Origin: Priapulus caudatus
Taxonomy: Eukaryota > Priapulida > Priapulimorpha > Priapulimorphida > Priapulidae
Assembly: GCF_000485595.1 (NCBI RefSeq)
Contig: NW_014577613.1
Location: 119,306 to 147,929 of the forward strand
Direction of reading: 5' to 3'
Length of the DNA stretch: 28,624 nt
A program made the translations under genes and the position numbers. Position 1 is the first letter of the stretch; each line of letters opens with the position of its first letter. Positions 1 through 10,539 of this stretch are shown one piece after another. The notes under the pieces were generated by a model. That model saw nothing but the letters and a program-made list of their open reading frames with translations, was not told where the DNA came from and ran no database searches.

Positions 1-617
1 AAGTGTCACCGCGTATGCAAAGAATGCTGTTGAGACTGCAGCGATATCAGATCAGCATCCCCCTACTTATGTCACGGCCCCTAACGGGTTAACAGAACTC
101 ATACATGTGACATAAAGCACCATGCCATCCCACACTACATATCAACTCGCTCTTGACATTTACTAATGATAACCGCTCTTACAGTAATACTTAACAACAG
201 CTATATCTAAATAACAGCCATTCTTAACGACAATATTTAATAATAATATTACTCTGCAGCTGAACTTTCCTCACTCATATATATAGTAACCAGGGAGACA
301 AGCTATTAATAACAACTTCCACACTCAACCGGACAAACAAAGACCCGGTCAACTCACATCCTGTTAAGCTGGGAAATCCCCTACACACACACAACGAAAA
401 CTAACTGCTGGAGAATATTTATCTTGTCTCCACAATACACCGCTATTAACACTAGCCCTCGGCTACAATTCACACAACAAATGCAATAGGATGTTCTTAA
501 AAATCATCCATGATATAGCAAGTCAATAATTAAACATTTATTAGTAAACTTACTAAATCCACATCTGCACACCCACGAGAATCGCTTGTCCAGATTCCCT
601 CTGCGACAAAGATGGCA
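1..617 (-). repeat. Probable 3' LTR of a Gypsy-type retrotransposon (may continue beyond window start)
   Basis: This stretch lies directly downstream, in minus-strand sense, of the end of a Gypsy pol gene. A purine tract (618-630 on the minus strand) is followed at once by TG at 617-616, the usual start of an LTR. A TATA-like run, TATATATAT on the minus strand at 276-286, sits about 330 bases into it, which fits an LTR promoter. I cannot see the other LTR or a matching CA end, so the far boundary is open and may be outside the window. No open reading frame of note. The call rests on position and signals and not on a repeat match. Confidence 0.45.
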
Positions 618-630
618 CCCCTTCTTTCCC
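618..630 (-). promoter_or_regulatory. Candidate polypurine tract of the Gypsy element
   Basis: On the minus strand this reads GGGAAAGAAGGGG and abuts a TG dinucleotide. In LTR retrotransposons such a tract primes plus-strand DNA synthesis and lies immediately before the 3' LTR. It is about 70 bases past the last pol-like stop codon at 701. A second G-rich run (complement of 658-668) is an alternative. Confidence 0.4.
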
Positions 631-700
631 GCTCAAATCAAACAAAGGGTTTATCCTCCATCCCCCCATAGCTTTCCTACACTAACACCAGGCGGCAGCA

Positions 701-2700
701 CTATACGGAGTAAGTCATGTAAAGAACAACACTACAGACTCCGAATAAGTGGGCGTACCAAAACTCTCTCAGTACCAGGAGCACCTGACCCAGACTAGCA
801 ACCGCTTGGGCCAGGTCGCCAAACTGCATCGGCACCACAGCCGATTCAACCACGGCAGCCCTTTGGGTCCGCACCACCGACTTTGGGAGGTGATGGGGAT
901 TCCCATGAGTGCCCGCGTTTGGGCGAGAGGTACGCCTGACTGGCGTCAAGTCCTTCCTGTCATGCGAGCCCGACTCTCCCCCGTTATTCACGTCACCATC
1001 GTGAAGTTCGTCTCCCCCAGGCCCCTCCTCAGGGTCTTCCACCCCCTGACCATTTTCCCTGGCGGTGTCCCCTGTGGCACAAGTGTCGTCCGAGTCACTG
1101 CCTGACTCAGACTCGTCAGTGCCCCCGACACCCCTATCTTCCCCAGGAGCTTCGCCACCCTCCGGTCTCGTTTCTACACCAAGAGCAAGGTCTCCCTTTT
1201 CTCGTGGGTGCTCTGCTTATGCCACCGGTATATCCACTCGGACCCACCTAAACCGTGGGCATGTTTTTTCCTCCGGTGTATTGACCTGTTCCTCATCCGA
1301 CCATGCGTCATTGTCAGGCACCACTGCTACAGCAACGGGGACTTCGACCATGCTCTTACCATTCAACAGGCTAACACGATTTACCGCCTTGGTTGGCCCC
1401 ACCCAGTCAGCAGCCTGCAGAACGTACACATTGCTGTGGGTTTGGCCTCGCCACGACGACATAGGGCGTTGAATCCCACATATCCTGGATCTTGTTCCGC
1501 CCCTGACACCGGTTTCTCAGGAAGACTCCTCCCTACTGGCAGGTCAGTGTCCTGCGACTTCTTGTTCATTTGATGTTGACGCTGCAGAGCCTCATGCCCC
1601 AGCCGCTGTTCCGTGGCCTCCAGAGCTTCACCAAGCTTCTGCCTGTGTCCAGCTACCCAGTCGTCAACACCGTCCGTGTCATCACAGTTGTCCCCCTGAT
1701 TGACTCCTCCGATGGGGGAGACGTCATCCTCTGTCCTGATGGTGTGCTTGATCCGATCGCAGTATCCCAGATCCTCATCTCTCATCAGAAACACCGATCG
1801 GTACCTCCGAAGCATCTCTTCCAGCTTTTCGCGTTGTACCGCATTTAACTCCGCAGCACCACAGTCGAGCGGACTCATCAACTCTGTGACGTCATCACGG
1901 TTCTCGTCCTGACCCCCCAAGACTATCTCTGATGACGTAGTCCTCACCGTTACAACTTTATTCACCGCAGATGCTCCACGGACTTGACCCACCCTTGATT
2001 TAGGGTTCAACACAACCACCTCCTCGCTCAAATTAGCGATTGCCGCTTCCACGTGCCCCGCCCTGACATGACACAGGGTGGGCAACAGCATCACATTCCT
2101 GAGCAAGCCACCGCTATCTACACCCAACGGCTCTACCACGCCCTCATAGCTGGCTACACCCCCCTGGGTGATCAAAGATACCACCCTGATGCTTCTAGCG
2201 GCAAGGCATACCACACTAGCTCTGGGAACCCGAACAAAAGCAGCTGGCGGCGTCTTCTCAGCACGACGCGCACTGCTGGTCGCAGCCTGCTCATGGCTGC
2301 TCAGTGCCTGCATCCAACTCCGCTTCTCCGAGACAGACCCAGCACCACTCCGCCACTTCCCTGCACTATCAATCGCACAGGGCATACGTTGCAGGATATT
2401 GCAACCAATGATCCCCGGCAATCTCTCCAGCCGCTTCCGTTCCTCAGGTGAGGTAGGGTCGCGAGACACCAAAAACCCCATCTGCGGAAACACCTGCCCA
2501 CAGGCCTCGACATCCAGTTCGATGTATCCCAAGTAGGGAACTTCCAGGCCATTGGCCGCCCTAACCCTAAGCCACTGCAGATCAACTAGCTCTCCCGCCC
2601 GGCCAAACCGCCTCCTGAAGAAGCTCTCGGTAATGAGTGACACCTGCGACCCACTGTCCAGCAAACTCTAGAACTCACTCCCACACCGCCGATCTTCACC
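701..2700 (-). pseudogene. pol: Gypsy-type pol remnant: protease and RT start fused to the post-integrase tail
   Basis: Read on the minus strand. The main open stretch is 2664-1381. It opens with a retropepsin active site, LDSGSQVSLI, followed about 80 residues on by LPGIIGCNIL, the second protease signature. A linker leads to the first part of a reverse transcriptase (LRRYRSVFLMRDEDLGYCD at about 1800-1760). At about 1700 the protein jumps directly to DDWVAGHRQKLGEALEATEQ, a helix typical of the region after the integrase core. The RT catalytic part, RNase H and integrase core are therefore missing. The reading then shifts frame near 1540-1460, continues as WVGPTKAVNRVSLL and an acidic linker (1215-1040), and ends with RRTSRPNAGTHGNPHHLPKS, a common Gypsy pol C-terminus (about 950-880). 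No gag is visible: homology stops near 2700, and the composite repeat begins near 2816. Certainly non-functional. Confidence 0.85.
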
Positions 2701-3656
2701 TCAGCCTAGGAGCAGGGCGCCATGCCCCGCTCCTCAAAACTGGTTTGATTAGTGATTCCTGAGCCATTAGTGGCCCCTCCTACCGCGCGGCTCAGCACTG
2801 TAGGGGGTAGTGGTTTGCATATGAAACGTGTTAAAATACAACGTCTTACCCTGAACTATAATACAAAACAATAATTAAAATAAGACACTATACTTAACTG
2901 ATGATAAACAGAGTATTCCAGCTTATTTTGTGATCGAGAATTTGTGAACCGCTATTGTGTGCAATAAAAATATAAGTTCATTTGGAGCTTGTGTAAAATC
3001 CTGAAGAATAAGCCAAGTTTGTTTTGACCTGTCCAAACAAGGAACCATACCTGCAAACCCCGTGGCTTGTCGAAGGCTGTCCAGCAGATGCCCCGATTAG
3101 AACAAATCGTCTGCACACCGCCGGTTATGTGAGTATTATATCGGTCCCATCCTTACAAGGATGGCGGTCGAAGCGCACACCCACTATCGCTCTCTATTTC
3201 ACGAGAGGAAGATATCCTCTATTGTGTCGACCTCTCCGGAAAGAGCGAGCTGCTGCACGTTCGCGTTGCTAATTGCTGTGTATCAAACAATCTTGCACTT
3301 GTGCATAACACTCCGCTGCTGCCCTCGCAGACTGTGTTTCACACATCCCTCAGCTCATCGCTCTGTCCTAGTTAGTTATTACAAGAATCAATCTGCTGCG
3401 CGATAATGTTACGGAGTTATAAAATTATTAACTTTTAATTAATGCAAACCTCGTGTCTACAATATGTTGCTTGCGCATCTTGGTTTGGGTCCTAGGGTTT
3501 CGTCCATTTTTTTTCCTGTATTACTAATTGTTGATCTAAAAAAATTTACTTGTTGTGTCAGTTGTCTGATTATCTCCATTTGTTCTGATTTGTTTCTTGT
3601 GTGTTACCTACTACGCTATGATTGGAGAGTGGTTTATCTTGTGCCTCTGGCACTAT

Positions 3657-4576
3657 ACGATCTTTGGCGGAAATGCCTCCTGCCTGCATGCCAACAATAT
3701 CAGCTCCCGGTTTCACTGGTTTGCTTAGCCCCATCTTGGACATCATCAAATCTTTTTCTTTCTCGACGCACTCTGAGGGATCCTTGGGCAAATTGGTACA
3801 ATTTACACATTCTGCAAAAACCTTTCAATCTTGTTCTTCAGAAGAGGTTGGATGCGATGGACACCGATGGGAATTCATAGACCACGTAGTGCTCTGATTC
3901 GACCACCTCATCATCAGCTGGGATATTGAACTGCTCAGGGAACTGTAACATAAATTATTAGGTATGAGTCCTGGGACGCGTTCTTTTCTATCCAGCCAGA
4001 GAAACTGGCATCAACTACGGGAAAGGCCGCCGTGACTCTGAACCGATTGCTTCTCACTGGAGCTGGGTGTTCTGTTGACTTTTCAACTTCAGGTTTGCTC
4101 TGTCGTTTCTACTTAGTTTGTAGGCGTCTCTTTATTTTCTTGCTTTTGTAGCTGCCTTTAGTGCCCTGCCAGCATTAGGGTACAGGATGGATGTTGCATC
4201 CTTTAGTGCTCTTATGTATCGCTCTGTCATTAATGCCACGAGGACGTCAGAGGAGAAACTCTTTTCCGATGTACAATACAATCAGGAAAAGGTATCTTTG
4301 ATGTCTTAGAATTTTAGCCAGTCGCTTGATATCTTCAGGATAGACAGAAAAGTTATCTATCCACAGGTTCCTTGGTGGTTTTATGACGAGGGTGCACCAT
4401 TAACTTTCTTTATCTATCTTCTTGTTAATTTCTGCCAGTATTCTAAATTACGGATCAAGCTCCCTGGTCTCTTAGCTGTGCTTCCCCGCCCTAGAGTTGA
4501 GGTCTTTTTTCTCGCTCCCTGTAGATTCATCAGCGACCCTCATCAAGGAATGTCGGAACCTGAACTTCTCCCGAAT
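3657..4576 (-). pseudogene. Endogenous phenuivirus-like nucleoprotein, decayed copy
   Basis: Minus-strand remnant homologous to the better copy at 22038-23011. The C-terminal stretch (about 3790-3657) keeps LMMSKMGLSKP and AGGISAK. The N-terminal stretch (about 4545-4490) keeps DESTGSEKK. Between them the frame is broken many times by one-base indels, and the position equivalent to the start codon (about 4576-4574) has lost a base. The protein encapsidates the genomic RNA of tenuiviruses and phenuiviruses. Here it is a fossil inside module R, joined on the C-terminal side to module Q (3656). Some or most of the breaks may be sequencing error and not decay, because the flanking non-coding modules show the same indel rate. 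It is partial and unlikely to be translated as it stands. Confidence 0.7.
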
Positions 4577-4769
4577 CTTGTAGCCGACTGACTTTTTGGA
4601 CAGTGTTGAAAGATAATATGACGGTAGTCGTTTGCTACTCAAACTGAGCAGTCCTTCTCCTGAGGACATTCTCCTCACGTGTTCAAAAAGTTCTGAAGTT
4701 TTCTTGATTTGTCCTTTTTTGTTTGTATTACAGATATGAAATCATTTTTTGTTTGCTCTTTGGAACTGA

Positions 4770-4885
4770 GTGAGAGCGCATTTGCTATCTACCATTCCAT
4801 CTCCATCCAAGTGTCGATCTACCATTACTACAATCTACCATTTACACTCCTACATCTTGCGCATGATAGTTCGCAAGTATAGTCC
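4770..4885. repeat. Degenerate CTACCAT heptamer array, copy 1
   Basis: Imperfect CTACCAT-type units are followed by a broken inverted repeat around ATCTTGCGC/TTCGCAAG. It is the noisy equivalent of 23218-23316 and sits about 200 bases upstream of the nucleoprotein start in minus-strand sense. Confidence 0.55.
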
Positions 4886-6599
4886 GAGATTCACAAAATG
4901 GGCAGCAGAATCAAAGGTTTACGTGTTACAATCAAACTCGATCGTGCATGTTTTTGGTGAAAGGTAATGATGTACAGTCTTTCTCAAGCATTTTATAGCC
5001 TTGCTGTTACACAAGCAATTAAAATTGCTACGGATTATATTGTATAGTCGGAAAGATATTATGACATTGGGTTCCAAATCATTTCTTTACTGACCAACTC
5101 ACATGATTGGAGCTTATGTTTTCATAGGATTTCCTTTCATTTCCCACCGTGAATTTATTGTGGTACTAATATATTAAGCTCCAAGATAGTCTTTAGGCCG
5201 GCTTTTTAGGTTATGTTGCCCCAGAAAAGGAAGGAGAAGAATCTCCAACTAGTTTAGTTCTTTGTATGGTAGTATCATTGCCGCATGGTTCTTGAGATGT
5301 AATAACTAATAACGTTCTTTGTGGCATATTGCGAGCATAACGATGTTGTACATCAACGTTCGGGTTGAGTAGAACATTTGCACCTAGGTTCTTATTAGTT
5401 GTGCACACATTATTTACATTATGCGTTTGTTTTAACCTTAATTTTCTCTCCAAACCCATTTATTTTCAGTGGACAACCTGGCGGCGCTGTTTATTGTTTT
5501 GATCAAACATGTGTAAATTTTATCCACAGTCTTATTGCACTGAAACCTAACTACGGAGAGTTACGTTGAGAACATTGCTAATGATTGCAAAGTAGCATTG
5601 AAATGCATGTTGTATAGAATGCTGAGTGCTGGTGTTCGTCTCAGAAAGTGGAGTTGGCTGAAGGTCTAGTGTGAATCTCTATTTTCTAACAATAAACAAA
5701 TATACCACCTATGTGCATTGTTATGAGACCTAAGCCAACGTTTCGTTTAAATACACGTCTTACCTGAACTATAAAGAAAAACATAATTAAATGGCACTAA
5801 TACTTAACTGATGATAACAGAGTATTCCAGCTTTATTTTGTGATAGAGAATTTTGTGAATGCATTGTGTGCCAATAAAATATAAGTTATTTGGAGCTTTG
5901 TGTAAATCCTTGCAAGAATAAGCAAGTTGTTTGGATTTTCGAATCGTAGGCATGTGTGCTGCTCTTGTAATAATGTAGCTATTCTGTAAACTAGCTCTCC
6001 TCCTTCGTCTCGGGAATTGTGATAGCATGACTGAGTGCAAACTTGCTTATATAGGTTCTTAGTGCTGTAGGGTTCCTTTAAATGCTGACATCGTCATGTG
6101 CCACAAAGCAGATTTCCTATTGACCATGGTTTGGCTGCACTTATTTTCTACGACAAATTATAGTTTGTGCTTTCACTCTTATTGTTTACTGGTACTCGTA
6201 AAAATAATTATCAATTAGAAGTACTAATATAGCATGATAATGTAAATATTAAAACTATGCACACGAGAAACATTTACCCATTATTACAGTCCATTTTAAC
6301 CCTCCTTGTCTTTTTTTACTTTATCGGGCGCCTAGCCGTTGGCCTATTTTGTGGAGATAAATTTTCATTTGGAGAGGCCGGTAGTCGCCCTCCTTCTGTT
6401 GGCAAGATCTTTAGTAGTTGTATTCTCTGCTACATGATAGGAAATCTTTAATACAACAATCTTCATTGATTAAGAATTTTAAAAAAAGACATAACATACA
6501 TTAATTGTGTATTAAAAATAAATTCGCAATGAAACTAATGCACTAATGAGAATTGTAGTAGCTACGGAGATAGCTCGTTACATATTAGTCTCTAGTGCA

Positions 6600-6885
6600 G
6601 GTTACTTTCTTTGACGGTTTGCTGTTGAAGTTTTATAGCTTGCTCATCTCTTAGGCAACGTCTTATTCAGCACTGGGGTGCCGTACGGTGAATGCTAGCT
6701 GCCCAGTCTCTGGTTTAGGTTGCTGTGTTGTCTGTAAATGGTGAGATGGCGTTGTTACAAATGAGTATGAAATAATATAAAAAAGGTATGCGATTAACGC
6801 TTCAGACCAACAGGCTACTATCGATTGATGTTGTAAATGTATATATGTTAAAAATTTATAGTTAATATAATATTGTTCGTTAGAA
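6600..6885. other. Spacer between composite copies, nothing recognised
   Basis: This stretch joins the tail of copy 1 to the T module of copy 2. It is AT-rich in its second half (6770-6880). I see no match elsewhere in the window, no coding motif and no RNA gene. Confidence 0.4.
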
Positions 6886-7558
6886 GAGATGTTACGTCTG
6901 AGAACATTGCAATAATTGCAAAGTTGAGCATTAAAACACAAGAAGTTTATGAAATGCTTGCAGTGATTGGGTTCTCTCAGAAGTGAGTTGTAGAGAGTCT
7001 AGTACGTGAATTCTCTTTTTTAAACATTAAACAAAATATACCGTCATTGTGCATGTTTTATGAGTAGAAGCAGTTGTTAATACAAACGATTTAACTGACT
7101 CATAATTAAAAAACAATCAATTAAATTGAGCACTATACTAATGTGATAGACAGGTATTCCAGCTTTATTTTCTGGATAAGAGATTTGACTTAACTGCCAT
7201 TGTGATGAATAAATATAAGTTATTTGCGAGCTTGTGAAAATCACTGAGAAAGACAAGTTTGTTTTGGCATCTTTGAATCGTGGCATGGTGCGCTGCTTTT
7301 ACTCTTTAGTATTTTCTAATTTTAACATATATTCGTTAAATTATGTGCATTTATGAGCTAAAAGCTTATGGCCGTGGTGGTACTACTGCTACTGACACCA
7401 AGTGGTAGAAAACATAAACATCAGATACATTACTGAACGTGACAGAGAGTATGTATTTAAAGTGAATAATATTCCTAGCTGCTGTAATGTACACCACAAA
7501 ACACGGAGAAAATGAAAACAAGTAGAAAGCAAAAACAAATGTAGTCATGAAAGTGGTA

Positions 7559-7680
7559 GGGCCGGCCCAAGATATACTTTGGAAAAAATAATAAACAGTA
7601 TAATTTTTTTTTTAGTCACAACACTTTAGGGCTGGTTGACTTGTAGGGCCGGGGGCAAATGCCCCCTTTACCCCATTGAT
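7559..7680. mobile_element. hAT/ZMYM1-type terminal remnant in module U (copy 2)
   Basis: Holds GGGCCGGCCCAAGATATAC and, about 85 bases on, AGGGCCGGGGGCAAATGC followed by a run of C, forming a near-palindrome GGGGGCAAATGCCCCC at 7651-7666. A closely related GGGCCGGGGGC string lies next to the terminal CAGCGCCGG of the hAT element at 11219. This supports a non-autonomous hAT end. I cannot define both inverted repeats or a target duplication. Confidence 0.45.
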
Positions 7681-8134
7681 AATCTGCTACTGGTTATGTC
7701 GGTAATTAATAGGTCTACGCTGCTGCGCAGATTGTGTGAATCCGCTACTAGCCGCACGGTAGTTCACACATCTCGGTCGTGTGTCCAATTTTAACCAGGG
7801 AGTGGTAGCATCAGAATCCATTTCTAAACGTTAATAAAGTCATTAAAAGTTAAGAAGAAAAGAAGGAAAGAAACATCAGTAATACTCCATTACAATAGTA
7901 CTGTGGCACTTGTCAAATAAGCAAATACAATAATAATGTTTTACTAACAATGAAAATTATTTTATTTTTACACGAAAGATGTTATTTTTAAAAGCGAAAA
8001 TACATTTTAAAATTACATTGCTAAAACATCTGTTAATAATTATATTGAAACGAAAAATACTAATATTATTTGTTAAACTATTATTTTTTTATAATGCCGA
8101 TAGTAGTTAGGCACATAACCACTTATTTGTCATT

Positions 8135-8525
8135 TCATTTATTGTAATTTATTTTAATTGTCTTGGTAAGCCGGCGGCATCTTGAAGGGGGTTTTGGATG
8201 ACCCCTCAGGCTAGGTGTCGTGGGAGCCGGCGAAGTCCTGGGACGGATGGTCTCCGGAGCTGGCGGTTCATACCAATGATCCGGGATTGTGTTCGTATTC
8301 GAGTGAATCGTGGTCGTTCTTGCAGGCGGCAATGGAGTTGTCGTCGCTGGCGGCGATCGAGTCCGATGCTGGACGGTGAACTCGTGCGTCTGGTATCTGG
8401 AGTAATATTGGTGGGAGTAGTCAGCCTTGAACTTGTCCATGAATATGCAGGCGATCAGGCCTGCGCCACTTCCGCGAAGCCGTGTCCAGGTCTGCGGCGC
8501 CCCGTGCCCAGGGTCTTCAAAATTA
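8135..8525 (-). other. Module V: GC-rich segment with an unrecognised minus-strand reading frame
   Basis: It is much richer in G+C than its AT-rich surroundings and is present in three composite copies (also 13040-13415 and 20930-21305). On the minus strand the frame that carries the end of the endonuclease stays open through it for about 130 residues. It passes FMDKFKADYSHQYYSRYQTH, then a proline/threonine-rich stretch (PPATTTPLPPARTTT), and stops at 8135 next to AATAAA-like sequence. I recognise no family. In the other two copies the frame is broken by indels, so coding potential is unproven. It may be the 3' exon or UTR of some captured gene, or plain non-coding sequence. Confidence 0.3.
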
Positions 8526-9440
8526 TCTTTGTATTTTCCTTTACTTGATAACATTATATCCAATTCAATTGTATTGTGATCACTCTACCGGGTTTTTATT
8601 GTCCCATCCATACTTTCATATCTACATAATCCCCACATTCTATCTTCATCAATTTCCATATTGGTAATTTTTTCCTCCAGCTCGCTATCGGCTAACACGT
8701 AATCAATTACTGATTTTTGTTCTCCCTGAACTCCTGTCCAGATCAGCATCATTTGAAGACCAGAAGCATTTGGTGCTTCCATTTAGCAAATGTAATTTAC
8801 AATGTTTTTTTAAACTGATTAATTTTTTTCCTCCTGCTGTTAGGTCTTTACTATTGCCTGTAATGAAATCTCCAACTTTAACATTAAAATCTCCTACCAC
8901 TAGACACATTTGATTCTTTTGTGCAGCCTTCATAACTTCTTCTATTGCATCAAACATTGATATAATTTTTTCCTTATGAGTTCTAGACTCTTGTGGTCCA
9001 TATCCTACTCCTATTTGAACTTGAATCCTGTGATTATTTATTAAGCACCATACTTGTTCACCTGCTTCTCGTTCTTCTCTGATGCAAATTGTTACATTTT
9101 TTAATCTATCTGGTATTGCTAACATTACACCACCTCCCGTTTTTTCTGTTTGATTGACAGTAATACATTGGATAGCCAGGGAGAAACAAATTGTCCATAT
9201 TATTTAAATGAGTTTCAACAATGGCAATGACTTTTGGTTTTTTATTTTCAATTATATCATAGAGGCAATCTAATTTTGACCGAATACCTCTTGCATTTGC
9301 ATAAATAACTTGAAAATTTTCATATAGGATTTTATTACTTCGAGATCGCCTTGTTGCTTTAATACTTGTTTTTAGACTTTTTATTGGTTCCCCCCTTGCC
9401 AGCTCTGTGTCCGTATATATTGTAGGCGGGTTTTCTCCGT
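8525..9440 (-). pseudogene. Non-LTR retrotransposon endonuclease domain, copy 2 (best preserved)
   Basis: Minus-strand endonuclease/exonuclease/phosphatase domain, which nicks target DNA for LINE insertion. In order: a basic lead-in (9440-9310), FQVIYANARGIRSKLDCL (about 9315-9260), the catalytic glutamate in VIAIVETHL (about 9230-9205), GVGYGPQES (about 9010-8985), GDFNVKVGD (about 8895-8865), SVIDYVLADSELEE (about 8715-8670), and the terminal SDHNTIELD with the catalytic histidine (about 8580-8555). All hallmark motifs are present but spread over several frames (breaks near 9125-9170, 8780 and 8590). About 20 residues after SDHNTIELD the reading enters module V. No reverse transcriptase follows, so the element is truncated right after its endonuclease. 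Confidence 0.8.
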
Positions 9441-9857
9441 CTTACAAGAAGTGTGTAGAAATGTTAACACTTAATATTCAAAGCACAAGAGAGTGAGACG
9501 GTGCCACAAAGAATAAGATTTATTCAAGAAAGCTCTTGCAGTTAATAGATTAATATACGTACGATAGCACACAAGAGGTGCAGACAGTTAATACGGTGCG
9601 AGTGCAACTTACACAGCTATAAGAACTACGTTTAGAATTATAGAAAGATTATTGCACATACTAGAAGATAGCTCACTACGATAGAACAAATAAGAATCAA
9701 GATAGATTCATTCACCCTAAGCCATCAGTTAAGAATGAACTTACATACTCACGGTCTCAATAACGATGCACGGTCACACGGCACAGACAATGTTAGACAC
9801 ACTGACTATCGCTCACTTCAAACTGTCTTATATATACGCTCAAATTTAGCATCCACA
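9440..9857. repeat. Module X of the composite repeat (copy 2)
   Basis: Shared with 14325-14757. It begins near TGTTAACACTTAA (9458), carries AATAAA on the minus strand near 9510, and ends near a plus-strand TATATATA at 9827-9834. An LTR-like reading is possible, but no second copy flanks an internal region, so I leave it as an unclassified repeat. Confidence 0.5.
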
Positions 9858-10354
9858 AACCCCTGTCCAAACAAGGAACCATCCCTGCAACCCCAGTGGC
9901 TTGTCCGAAGCTGTCCAGCAGATGCCCCCGATTTAGAACAAATCGTCATGCACACCGCCGGTTATGTGAGTAATTAATCGGTCCCATCCTTACAAGGATG
10001 GCGTGTCGAGCGCACACCCACTATCGCTCTCTATTTCACGAGACAGGAGTATACCTCTATTGTGTCGAACTTGTCTCTTTGAACTTTATCGGGCCTAAGC
10101 GTGGCTATTTTTTGAGAAAGCACATTCTCATTTGGAGAAGGAAGGTAGTCGCCTCTCTTTTGTGGCAGATCTTTCGTAGCTTGTATCCTCTGCTACCTGA
10201 ACCAACAAAAACCAACAAATCTTCATTGATTAAAACATTTATAAAAACACATAAGCATCACATGTTGTGTTGATGTACAAAAATACAATTCGCAATGAAA
10301 TAATGCACCTAATAAGAATTGCAAGTAAAGCTACGGATAGTAGCTCGTTACATA

Positions 10355-10420
10355 TTAACCCTTTTAGAGGCAGGTTTTTTGCCCAAATACGTAGTGATTT
10401 GGGCGAATTAATTCCCAAAT
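10355..10420. mobile_element. Candidate piggyBac 3' end: TTAA target, CCC terminus and subterminal inverted repeat
   Basis: TTAA at 10355-10358 is followed by CCCTTTTAGAGGCAGG. PiggyBac elements insert at TTAA and commonly begin with CCC. A subterminal inverted repeat, ATTTGGG/CCCAAAT, is at 10397-10403 and 10414-10420. The spacing to the transposase stop (about 180 bases) is plausible. Against it, copy 1 at 6584-6600 reads TTAGTCTCTAGTGCAGG, weakly similar, so the boundary with the composite tail is uncertain. Confidence 0.45.
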
Positions 10421-10539
10421 TTTACCTAAAAACGGGGGATGATTGAGGCTGAAATCATTATGATTATACACGAATACACTGTACGAGTCAATAAGAATAG
10501 ATAAAAATGAATTTTCCTACTTTACTTATGATATTGTGG

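Larger units (their letters stand above)
2816..6600. repeat. Composite repeat, copy 1 (modules P, Q, R, S, T, P, tail)
   Basis: Recognised by direct comparison inside the window. 2816-3024 matches 24160-24370. 3025-3656 matches 14757-15415. 3657-4700 matches 22066-23110. 4700-6060 matches 23110-24520. 6060-6600 matches 10068-10355 and 24520-24826. The joint at 3024/3025 fuses the P module to the middle of Q, which elsewhere follows X, so this copy carries a deletion or rearrangement there. 2816-3024 aligns to copy 4 with few differences, while 3025-6600 differs by frequent one-base indels, as expected of poorly corrected long reads. The only coding content I recognise is the viral nucleoprotein remnant. 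The P module carries AATAAA on the minus strand (near 5832), a possible polyadenylation signal. Confidence 0.8.
6885..10355. repeat. Composite repeat, copy 2 (modules T, P, U, V, W, X, Q-part, tail)
   Basis: 6885-7290 matches 5560-6060 and 23985-24410. 7360-9857 matches 12256-14757 and, in part, 20096-21895. 9857-10067 matches the first third of Q (3025-3235). 10068-10355 matches the tail. Module R with the viral nucleoprotein is absent: Q breaks off after ATTGTGTCGAAC and runs straight into the tail at TTGTCTCTTTGAAC, sharing a few bases at the joint, which looks like an internal deletion. The tail from 10068 is identical to 24773-24826 for about 53 bases, far cleaner than the rest of the copy. 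AATAAA on the minus strand near 7163 may be a polyadenylation signal of module P. Confidence 0.8.

Noticed and set aside
749-2536. Plus-strand frames of 90-135 codons at 749-1105, 1065-1472, 2053-2451 and 2168-2536
   Set aside because: They lie opposite the Gypsy pol remnant, have no motif, and are explained by the GC-rich complement of a coding region.
5211-5459. Minus-strand 82-codon frame in module S
   Set aside because: The equivalent stretch in copy 4 (about 23650-23900) does not keep the frame, and no family motif is seen. With this indel noise I cannot claim coding.
7077-7286. Short minus-strand frame starting MPRFK in module P, repeated in copies 1, 2 and 4
   Set aside because: The start is shared but the frames diverge within 20 residues through indels, and there is no recognisable domain.
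9458-10067. Modules X+Q as an LTR (TGTTAACA start, minus-strand AATAAA, plus-strand TATATATA)
   Set aside because: No paired copy flanks an internal region, the signals point in opposite directions, and in copy 1 Q occurs without X.
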